A stretch of 5,241 nucleotides of DNA, from assembly GCA_002404055.1 (NCBI GenBank), contig DHIZ01000098.1, forward strand, positions 1 through 5,241, given 5' to 3'. The notes under the pieces are model-generated. The model made no database searches. It was not told the DNA's origin and saw only the letters and a program-made list of their open reading frames with translations. This stretch comes from Chloroflexi bacterium UBA4733. GTDB taxonomy: Bacteria; Chloroflexota; UBA4733. Made by a program: the position numbers and the translations under genes. Positions 1 to 5,241 of the stretch are shown in pieces (position 1 is the stretch's first letter; the number at the start of each line of letters is the position of its first letter).

Positions 1-20
1 AGGTTTTAGGATAGGCTCTT

Positions 21-26
21 AGGAGG
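21..26 (+). promoter_or_regulatory. Ribosome binding site of the cyclase gene
   Basis: AGGAGG is a perfect anti-Shine-Dalgarno match lying 3 nt before the ATG at 30. The spacing is shorter than the usual 5-9 nt, but no other in-frame start nearby fits better, and the N-terminal membrane segment begins at about residue 13 of this start. The 29-nt leader is too short to show a promoter; TAGGAT at 7-12 resembles a -10 box only weakly. Confidence 0.75.
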
Positions 27-29
27 CGC

Positions 30-1967
30 ATGGACCGTTACCTGCGCTCACCGGCACGTCGGCGCCTGGCGCTGACCTTCGCCGCCGCCCTCATCGCCTG
101 GCTGCTGCTGACGGTGGCGCTGCTGCTCGGCCTGCTGGAACGGCCCCGGCTGGGCAGCAGCGACCTGCTCTTCGGGCGCATCCTCTGGCAGGCGCAACAG
201 GCCGGTGTCGCCCAGGCCGGCGGCCAGCCCGGCTCACCGATCGTGCTGGTAGCGATCGACGACAAGACGCTGACGGCCTGGCAACAGTACGGCCGGCTGC
301 CCAGTTGGCCGCGCAGCTTGCACGCGCAGGCGCTGGCGCACATACTGGCTGGGCAGCCACGCACCGTCGCTTACGACGTGCTCTTCGACGCGCCTTCGAG
401 CGATGATGCCCAGTTCGCTGCCGCATTGCACACCACGGCCACAAACGGCCTCCCCGCCGCCGACACGCTGCTGGCGCTCGAAGGGATTGACCCCCAGGCG
501 ACAACCGGCGGTCTGCTGCAATTTGCTCGCGGCGACGTGCCAACGCCGCTGCTGGCCGGCGCGGCCGGCGGCCTCGCCCACGTCAACGTGCTGCCGGACG
601 ACGACAACTCGGTGCGTCAGGTGCCTCTCTTCATCGACGCCGGCGGCCAGCGCTATCCCTCGCTGTCGTTGCTGGCAACCCTGGCCTACCTGCGCCGTCC
701 CGGCGACGCCACTGCCCCTCTTTCCCCCAACCTGGCGGTGATCGCCGGGCGGCGCATCCCGCTGGATGCCTCCGGTCGCATGGTGGTCAACTTTGGCAGT
801 CTGGCGGCCTTACCGCGCTACTCCTACGTGGACGTGGCCGAGGGCAAGGTGCCGGCGAGCGCCTTCCGCGACAAGCTGGTGTTCATCGGCGGCACCGCCG
901 CTGCACTGGGTGACGACTACTGGACGCCGGCGTCCCTGGTCAGCCAGACGCCCGGCGTCGTGGTCCACGCTGCCGCTGCCGCCACCATCCTGAGCAACCG
1001 CTTCCTGACGCCGGAAACAACCCTGGCGACCGTCATCACGATGCTCCTCATGGCAGTGGCGAGCGCCGTACTGGTGGCGCGCTTGCAGCTCGCCGCGGTG
1101 GTCCTGAGCAGTCTGGGGCTGGCTGCCCTTGCCGTGGCCGGCGGCTACCGCGCCTTTGATCTGGGCACCCTGCCCGACGTCTTCTCCCCGCTGTTGACAC
1201 TGGCGGCCACGACCTTCGGCACGCTGGCGGCGCGCACCTACGCCGAACAGCACGAACAGCAACAACTCAAGGGTCTGCTGGGCGCCTACCTCTCACCCAG
1301 CGTCATGGCGCAGGTGACGCGCGACGGCTCCGGCATGCGGCTGGGCGGGGAGAAGCGCTACATGACCGTGCTGTTCGCCGATGTGCGCGGCTTCACCCTG
1401 GCCAGCGAACACCTCGATCCCACCGCGCTGGCCGACCTGCTCAACGAGTACTTCACCGCCATGGGCGACGTGATCTTCGCCTACGACGGGGTCATCGACA
1501 AGTACGTGGGGGACGCCATCATGGCCTTCTGGAACGCCCCACTCCTCCAGCCGGATCACGCAGCCCTCGCCTGCAAGGCGGCGCTGGCGATGCAGCAATG
1601 CCTGGCTGAACTCAATCGCGACTGGGTCGCCCGCGGTCTGGCGCCGTTCAGTATCGGCATCGGCATCAACACCGGCGACGTGGCGGTCGGCAATATGGGC
1701 AGCCGGACTCGCTTCGCCTACACCGTCATCGGCGACGCAGTAAATGTCGCCTCCCGGCTGGAAAGCCTGACCAAGCGCCTTGGCGCCAGCATCCTGCTCG
1801 GCGCCGCCACTGCTGAGGCGCTGCCGGCGAGCTTCGCCCTGCGCGATCTGGACCAGCAGGAGCTACCAGGCCGGCGGGAGCCGGTCCACGTCTACCAGTT
1901 GCTGGCAGAGCAACCAGCGGTGGTAGGCGAGACCAGCGTCGCCCTACCGACTGTTGCGGCGACGTAG
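30..1967 (+). CDS. CHASE2-domain membrane adenylate/guanylate cyclase (class III)
   Basis: This 645-aa protein should sense an extracytoplasmic cue and make a cyclic nucleotide, most likely cAMP from ATP, at the inner face of the membrane. Residues 13-35 form a first membrane segment. Residues about 37-325 read as a CHASE2 sensor (IVLVAIDD at 71-78, HVNVLPDDD at 184-192, LVFIGGTA at 283-290). Hydrophobic stretches near 331-350, 353-371 and 384-402 probably form the usual three-helix bundle. A polar linker at 403-437 (EQHEQQQLKGLLGAYLSPSV) leads into the cyclase domain, about 440-600. Both metal-binding aspartates are present: D451 in FADVRGFT and D495 in KYVGDAIMAFW. K491 and T565 occupy the base-selecting positions and N572 and R576 the transition-state positions (YTVIGDAVNVASRLE). 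The Lys/Thr pair is typical of class IIIb adenylate cyclases. The domain order and length match CHASE2 cyclases of other bacteria. The gene looks intact; the signal and effector are unknown. Confidence 0.93.
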   Translation: MDRYLRSPARRRLALTFAAALIAWLLLTVALLLGLLERPRLGSSDLLFGRILWQAQQAGVAQAGGQPGSPIVLVAIDDKTLTAWQQYGRLPSWPRSLHAQALAHILAGQPRTVAYDVLFDAPSSDDAQFAAALHTTATNGLPAADTLLALEGIDPQATTGGLLQFARGDVPTPLLAGAAGGLAHVNVLPDDDNSVRQVPLFIDAGGQRYPSLSLLATLAYLRRPGDATAPLSPNLAVIAGRRIPLDASGRMVVNFGSLAALPRYSYVDVAEGKVPASAFRDKLVFIGGTAAALGDDYWTPASLVSQTPGVVVHAAAAATILSNRFLTPETTLATVITMLLMAVASAVLVARLQLAAVVLSSLGLAALAVAGGYRAFDLGTLPDVFSPLLTLAATTFGTLAARTYAEQHEQQQLKGLLGAYLSPSVMAQVTRDGSGMRLGGEKRYMTVLFADVRGFTLASEHLDPTALADLLNEYFTAMGDVIFAYDGVIDKYVGDAIMAFWNAPLLQPDHAALACKAALAMQQCLAELNRDWVARGLAPFSIGIGINTGDVAVGNMGSRTRFAYTVIGDAVNVASRLESLTKRLGASILLGAATAEALPASFALRDLDQQELPGRREPVHVYQLLAEQPAVVGETSVALPTVAAT

Positions 1968-2008
1968 TTATGCATGAACGAATGTCGGCTCACATTGGCA
2001 ACGCACGC

Positions 2009-2028
2009 CTGGCGACTTTAGTCGCCAG
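2009..2028. terminator. Perfect hairpin between convergent genes, possible bidirectional terminator
   Basis: The arms CTGGCGAC (2009-2016) and GTCGCCAG (2021-2028) are perfectly complementary around a TTTA loop; counting the closing T-A pair gives a 9-bp stem. It sits 41 nt after the cyclase stop and 20 nt after the epimerase stop, the only gap between convergent genes in the window, so a transcript from either side would form it. Neither strand carries a T run after the stem, so it is not a classical intrinsic terminator. It may act with Rho or serve as a 3'-end stabilising structure. The rest of 1968-2048 shows nothing else. Confidence 0.45.
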
Positions 2029-2048
2029 CCTCCTCGCAAACGTAGCGG

Positions 2049-3092
2049 TTAGAAGAAGGCCTTCGCCAGCCGCAGCACCCCCTGCTTCCAGGGCACGCGG
2101 TGCGACACGCCGGAGGCGTGGGCAAACTGCTCAAGATGGTCGACGTACCACCGATAGTTGCGCACCAATGCCTGCTTGTTGGAATACCTCGGCATGTAGC
2201 CCAACAGGCGTTGGGCCTTTTCGATGGAAACAAAGGAGTCCTTAGCGGCCGTCTCGTAGACCCACTTGTAGAGCGGCGAAAGGTGGAGCAACTCCAGAAA
2301 GCGCAAGGTGTAGATCATGGTATGGACGAGCGGTAGCGGGACGATCTGCTTGCCGTGGCCGGCGGCGTCGAGCACTGCCTGGTAGTCCTCGGCGAATGTG
2401 GTGTACTCCGCCGCCCCGATGTTGAAGGTGGTGTTGACGATGGCGCAATCCAGCGTCGCTGCCAGGTAGATCGCCTGGCAGAGGTCTTCTACGTCGAGCA
2501 GTTGGTAGCGATTCTTGCCGTTGCCGATCAGCGGAAAGCCTTTGCCGCTATAGGCCCAGTCGTAGAACAGCGCGAAGACGCCCAGCCGTTCCGGTCCGAC
2601 GAAGCTCTTCGGTCGGATGATAGAGATACACATCCGCTGCTCGCGGTACTGCCGGCAGCGCTCCTCCGCCGCGATCTTGGCCTTGCCGTAGGGACCGACA
2701 CCCTGCAAGGGATCGTCCTCCAGCAGCGGATGATGATCGGGGATGCCGTACACTGCCGTCGAGGAGATATGGATGACGCGCTGCACGCGGTGCTGCGACG
2801 CGCTCGCCAGCACGTTCTCCGTACCCGTGACGTCGGTCGAGTAGATCGCTTCCTTGCTGTAGAGCGGCAAGGCGGCAGCGGTGTGGACGACGATGTCGAT
2901 GCCCGACATCGCCCGATCCAGCGCCGCCCGGTCGCGGATATCGCCCTGGATGGCGGTGATTTGATCGCGGACATCAGGGTAGTCGAAGGGCGCCATGTCG
3001 AACACGACGACCTGCTGCCCGTGCGCCAGCAGGTACCGCGTGAGATTGATGCCGAGAAAACCGGCGCCACCGGTAATCAGGTAGTGCGCCAC
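2049..3092 (-). CDS. NAD-dependent epimerase/dehydratase, extended SDR family
   Basis: This 347-aa protein is an extended short-chain dehydrogenase/reductase, the fold of sugar-nucleotide epimerases, dehydratases and 3-beta-hydroxysteroid dehydrogenases, and is expected in the cytoplasm. TGGAGFLG at residues 7-14 is the Rossmann dinucleotide loop. D32 at the end of the second strand (VVVFDM) favours NAD over NADP. GDIRD (50-54) and HTAAALP (70-76) line the cofactor site. The SSTAVYG stretch (110-116) and YGKAK (Y135, K139) give the catalytic Ser/Thr-Tyr-Lys set. RPKSFVGPE (160-168) and NRYQLLDVEDL (194-204) belong to the substrate half. The GTG start is chosen because it puts the Rossmann strand at residue 4, as in the family, and follows a purine-rich ribosome site. 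A further in-frame 5' extension would overlap the molybdoenzyme gene and shows no domain. The gene begins 17 nt after that gene's stop, so the two are probably cotranscribed. The substrate cannot be read from sequence; a nucleotide sugar is the default guess. Confidence 0.9.
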   Translation of the reverse strand: MAHYLITGGAGFLGINLTRYLLAHGQQVVVFDMAPFDYPDVRDQITAIQGDIRDRAALDRAMSGIDIVVHTAAALPLYSKEAIYSTDVTGTENVLASASQHRVQRVIHISSTAVYGIPDHHPLLEDDPLQGVGPYGKAKIAAEERCRQYREQRMCISIIRPKSFVGPERLGVFALFYDWAYSGKGFPLIGNGKNRYQLLDVEDLCQAIYLAATLDCAIVNTTFNIGAAEYTTFAEDYQAVLDAAGHGKQIVPLPLVHTMIYTLRFLELLHLSPLYKWVYETAAKDSFVSIEKAQRLLGYMPRYSNKQALVRNYRWYVDHLEQFAHASGVSHRVPWKQGVLRLAKAFF

Positions 3093-3099
3093 GGACAGT

Positions 3100-3107
3100 C
3101 CCCTTCC
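3100..3107 (-). promoter_or_regulatory. Ribosome binding site that fixes the GTG start of the epimerase
   Basis: On the - strand GGAAGGGG ends 7 nt before the GTG at 3092. It lies wholly in the 17-nt gap after the molybdoenzyme stop codon (TGA, 3112-3110). This supports the GTG start over longer in-frame readings and suggests translation of a shared message. Confidence 0.6.
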
Positions 3108-3109
3108 GG

Positions 3110-4192
3110 TCAGTCGCCGACGGTGACCGTCACCACCTGGATGGCATTGTTGGCGTAGCCAAGCTTGTTCCACTCCGGCTCCACCGGCTGGCTGTTGCCG
3201 GCGTCGTCGAAGGCCCGACTGCGCAACGCATATTTGCCGGAGGCGTCGGGCTGCCACAGGTACTCCCAACGTCGCCAGGCATAGCGCTCGGCAGCACTGG
3301 TCAGTTCCGCCGGTCGCCATTGCTGCCCGCCGTCGACACTGACTTCAACGCGATTGACAGGCGCCGCGCCCGACCAGGCGACACCCTGGATACGCCGCGG
3401 TCCACGCGCCACGCTGGCCGCGGGCTGCGGATCGGTGATGAGGGAGCGAACGCGCATCGCTTCCAGGGGCGTGGTCGTCGTCTCGCCCCGTTCCGGATGC
3501 GCCATGACGTAGCGATCCACCTGATAGAAGCCCTGGAATGGTTGTGTCGTGGCCGCGATGCGCGTGACCCACTTCACGGCAGCCATGCCGTACCAGCCAG
3601 CGACGAGCAAGCGCGCCGGGAAGCCGTGTTCCGGGCGCAGCAGTTCCCCGTTCATGGCGTAGACCAGCAGCGTGTCGGGATGGAGCGCTTGCGCGGGCGC
3701 CATGGACCGGGCGTAGCGCACAACGCGACCGGCCGCCGCGACGTGGCCCTGATCGGCGCCATCAATGACGATCTCGGTGGTGACTTCCTTCAGTCCGGCC
3801 ACCTTGAGCACCTCAGCGAGCACGACACCGGTCCACTCGGCGGTGCTGGCCGCGCCGTAGTTCCATGGCTCGCCATCCGCCTGCGGCTGCAGGCCGGTGC
3901 GGCCGTTGCCGGCACACTCCAGCGTGGAGAGCAACGTGCGACTGGGCAAGGCCCGCAGGTCGCCATAGCTGAACTGCATGGGCCGCGCAAACTCGCCCTC
4001 CAGGCTCAGCCGCCATTCGTCGACGTTGATCTGCGGCACCGCGAAATGGCTGCGCACGTAGAACAGCGGCGTTGGCGTGATCACGCCCAGTTGTTCCGGC
4101 AACGGTGTTTCGGCGTTGAACGGCGCTTGCGTGACCACGACGAGGCGCGGGTCCGCTGTAAACACTGAGGTCGTCGTTTGATCGGGCGTCAT
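3110..4192 (-). CDS. Sulfite-oxidase-family molybdopterin-dependent oxidoreductase, haem-free
   Basis: This 360-aa protein belongs to the sulfite oxidase family of Mo-cofactor enzymes (COG2041-like). FYVRSHFAVP (44-53) matches the conserved pterin and substrate-pocket stretch of family members, with R47 and H49. LECAGNGRTG (91-100) carries the predicted Mo-ligating cysteine, C93. HGFPARLLVAGWYGM (189-203) followed by VKW (206-208) is a typical cofactor-binding segment. About 252-360 form the C-terminal dimerisation domain (VEVSVDGGQQW at 282-292). The chain has no cytochrome b5 domain and no twin-arginine or other export signal, so it is probably cytoplasmic, as in haem-free plant-type sulfite oxidases. 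The residue expected to match the catalytic tyrosine of animal enzymes appears to be F219 (QPFQGFY), so sulfite may not be the substrate. The start is the ATG at 4192; GGAAGG at 4205-4210 lies 12 nt upstream, rather far. A TTG at 4225 with GGAG 8 nt before it would add 11 residues. The electron acceptor is not encoded here. Confidence 0.88.
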   Translation of the reverse strand: MTPDQTTTSVFTADPRLVVVTQAPFNAETPLPEQLGVITPTPLFYVRSHFAVPQINVDEWRLSLEGEFARPMQFSYGDLRALPSRTLLSTLECAGNGRTGLQPQADGEPWNYGAASTAEWTGVVLAEVLKVAGLKEVTTEIVIDGADQGHVAAAGRVVRYARSMAPAQALHPDTLLVYAMNGELLRPEHGFPARLLVAGWYGMAAVKWVTRIAATTQPFQGFYQVDRYVMAHPERGETTTTPLEAMRVRSLITDPQPAASVARGPRRIQGVAWSGAAPVNRVEVSVDGGQQWRPAELTSAAERYAWRRWEYLWQPDASGKYALRSRAFDDAGNSQPVEPEWNKLGYANNAIQVVTVTVGD

Positions 4193-4290
4193 GGAGTTGC
4201 GGTGCCTTCCGTACTGACAAGTCAAACGACCGACTCCGGCCGCCGCGACATTGTAGCGAACAGGGCGCCTACTCTGGCACGAACGCCTAC
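4193..4290 (-). promoter_or_regulatory. 98-nt gap with a candidate -10 box for the molybdoenzyme/epimerase pair
   Basis: Reading the - strand, TACAAT (4255-4250) matches the sigma-70 -10 consensus at five of six positions and lies about 60 nt before the ATG at 4192. No good -35 hexamer sits 16-18 nt upstream. The gap also holds GGAAGG at 4205-4210 and GGAG at 4234-4237 as possible ribosome sites. I see no strong hairpin ending the dioxygenase message, so readthrough from upstream is equally possible. Confidence 0.25.
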
Positions 4291-5085
4291 CTACACCTGC
4301 TTGTTGGGAAGCACCGCCTGGCCTTCGCCGCGCGGACGTTGGCCGTGGACCAGCAGGCCAGGCCGACCATTGCTCTGACCGCCGAGTTGTGTGTTTTCCG
4401 GGTCACGGTAACCGACCCGCACCAGGCGGCGGTTCTTGGCGGTGGTGTTGATATACGAGCCGTGGACTGTATAGATGCTGAAACAGACCACATCCCCCGC
4501 CTTCGCCGGCACCGGCACGGTGTCTTCCAGTCGGTACTGGTCCGTCGGCAGGTGCGGCGTGCAGGGTCCGCTCTCCGTCTGGGTGATGTGCGGCAGTTTG
4601 CTCATCTTGTGCGAACCATCCAGGAAGCGGATCTCGCCGTTCTCGTGGAAGGTGTCGTCGAGATGAATCAGCACATCGACGTAGCGGCCATCGGTGTGCG
4701 GGTAAAAGGGATCATCCTGATGCATCGGGAAGGGATGGCCCGACTCCGGCGGCTTGACGTGCAGCGTGGAATGGTGCAGTTCGACATTGGCTCCAATCAA
4801 GCCGGCCACCGCCTCGGTCAGGCGAGGGTTCGTCACCGCGTGCAGCCACTCCTGCGAGTAGAATTGCAGGTCGTGCAGCGCCACCAACTGCGACTGCTTT
4901 TCCACCTCCGGCGTCATGTACTTCTGCCGCCAGGGGCCGCTCCAGCCGGCGGAGGTTGTGGCCCAGGTGTCGATGATCCAGTTCAGCGAGTCCGACAGCG
5001 CCGCTGTCTCTTCCGTGCTAAAGAGCGCAGGGATGCGCAAGTACCCGTGCTCGTGAAACGATGCAACTTGTTCCGCCGTCAGCAT
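4291..5085 (-). CDS. Phytanoyl-CoA dioxygenase (PhyH) family Fe(II)/2-oxoglutarate oxygenase
   Basis: This 264-aa protein should couple oxidative decarboxylation of 2-oxoglutarate to hydroxylation of a small molecule in the cytoplasm. It opens with the family's N-terminal pattern (LTAEQVASFHEHGYLRIPAL, 2-21). The iron triad is complete: H122 and D124 in PMHQDDPFY and the distal H208 in YTVHGSY. R219, 11 residues after the distal histidine, is placed to bind the 2-oxoglutarate carboxylate, the same spacing as H264/R275 in human PHYH. GEIRFLDGSHK (150-160) and AKAGDVVCFS (194-203) are typical core strands of the double-stranded beta-helix. Length fits bacterial members (about 250-300 aa). The ATG at 5085 is chosen because GAGGAG lies 5 nt upstream; a TTG 14 codons earlier lacks such a site. 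It is the most upstream of the three - strand genes and may lead an operon with the molybdoenzyme. The family acts on very varied substrates, so none is assigned. Confidence 0.9.
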   Translation of the reverse strand: MLTAEQVASFHEHGYLRIPALFSTEETAALSDSLNWIIDTWATTSAGWSGPWRQKYMTPEVEKQSQLVALHDLQFYSQEWLHAVTNPRLTEAVAGLIGANVELHHSTLHVKPPESGHPFPMHQDDPFYPHTDGRYVDVLIHLDDTFHENGEIRFLDGSHKMSKLPHITQTESGPCTPHLPTDQYRLEDTVPVPAKAGDVVCFSIYTVHGSYINTTAKNRRLVRVGYRDPENTQLGGQSNGRPGLLVHGQRPRGEGQAVLPNKQV

Positions 5086-5090
5086 TGACT

Positions 5091-5096
5091 CTCCTC
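5091..5096 (-). promoter_or_regulatory. Ribosome binding site of the PhyH-family gene
   Basis: On the - strand GAGGAG precedes the ATG at 5085 with a 5-nt spacer (AGTCA). This is a strong site and decides the start in favour of the ATG over the in-frame TTG at 5127. Confidence 0.75.
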
Positions 5097-5241
5097 TTTC
5101 GCTCGCCCCGTTGCCCGTTGTCGGCAATCCACGTCCGGCGCCGGGTCGGCCTACATGGTCCCTACCCCGTGTCGCTCACAGTGTAGTGTAGCCCGTACAG
5201 CGCGGGCAGACCCTCTCCCGGCGCGCTTCGCTTGCCAGGTT
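5097..5241. other. Non-coding upstream region of the PhyH-family gene
   Basis: I find no credible coding region here on either strand. A promoter for the - strand genes would be expected. The best -10-like sequences are two overlapping TACACT hexamers on the - strand (5190-5185 and 5185-5180), but neither has a recognisable -35 box. A small inverted repeat, GCCCG (5191-5195) and CGGGC (5203-5207) with a 7-nt loop, lies just upstream of them and could be an operator or chance in GC-rich DNA. The window ends before the next gene is visible. Confidence 0.35.

Noticed and set aside
1970..2245. 91-codon frame starting 3 nt after the cyclase stop
   Set aside because: It runs through the intergenic hairpin and then antisense over the epimerase 3' end, becomes Arg/Ala/Pro-rich there, and has no clear ribosome site.
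2355..3158. Open frame of 267 codons on the + strand opposite the epimerase
   Set aside because: It is antisense to a gene with clear SDR motifs, its product is Arg/Val/Asp-rich without a recognisable domain, and such frames are common opposite GC-rich genes.
3093..3320. N-terminal extension of the epimerase by 76 residues
   Set aside because: It would overlap the molybdoenzyme coding region in another frame and adds an Arg/Gly-rich stretch before the Rossmann strand; the GTG at 3092 has its own ribosome site.
3320..4168. Open frame of 282 codons on the + strand opposite the molybdoenzyme
   Set aside because: It lies opposite a gene with well-conserved cofactor motifs, has an Arg/His-rich low-information product, and shows no domain I recognise.
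4339..5088. Open frame of 249 codons on the + strand opposite the PhyH-family gene
   Set aside because: The - strand frame carries the full iron triad and a strong ribosome site; the + strand product is Arg-rich with no family resemblance.
5086..5127. TTG start 14 codons upstream for the PhyH-family gene
   Set aside because: The extension contains the GAGGAG ribosome site of the ATG start and encodes a low-complexity Gly/Glu/Ser segment not expected in the family.

Overview
The window is G+C-rich bacterial chromosomal DNA with four complete protein genes and almost no non-coding space. One gene lies on the + strand (class III nucleotide cyclase, 30-1967). It converges on three genes on the - strand, whose transcription order is phytanoyl-CoA dioxygenase-like protein (5085-4291), sulfite-oxidase-like molybdoenzyme (4192-3110) and NAD-dependent epimerase/dehydratase (3092-2049). 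The gene mix, the strong G/C third-position bias and AGGAGG-type ribosome binding sites would fit an environmental high-GC bacterium such as a member of the Chloroflexota. That placement is an impression from family resemblance, not something the window proves.

Region 1-1967: a membrane receptor-type cyclase with one N-terminal membrane segment, a CHASE2 extracytoplasmic sensor, a membrane bundle of probably three helices and a C-terminal catalytic domain with all the key class III residues. It should turn an external signal into a cyclic nucleotide (most likely cAMP). Region 1968-2048 is a short convergent intergenic gap holding a perfect hairpin that may end transcription from both sides.

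Region 2049-5085 (- strand): three genes in the same direction. The epimerase starts 17 nt after the molybdoenzyme stop, so these two are very probably cotranscribed. The dioxygenase is separated from the molybdoenzyme by 98 nt containing a TACAAT box, so it may be the first gene of the same operon or a separate unit. Region 5086-5241 is upstream of the dioxygenase and shows no convincing gene.

The three - strand genes are all redox enzymes: an Fe(II)/2-oxoglutarate oxygenase, a haem-free Mo-cofactor oxidoreductase without an export signal, and an NAD-binding sugar-nucleotide-type SDR. One testable but speculative reading is oxidative release of sulfite from an organosulfur compound followed by sulfite oxidation. 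Nothing in the window fixes the substrates. I saw no tRNA, rRNA, CRISPR array, insertion sequence or riboswitch.
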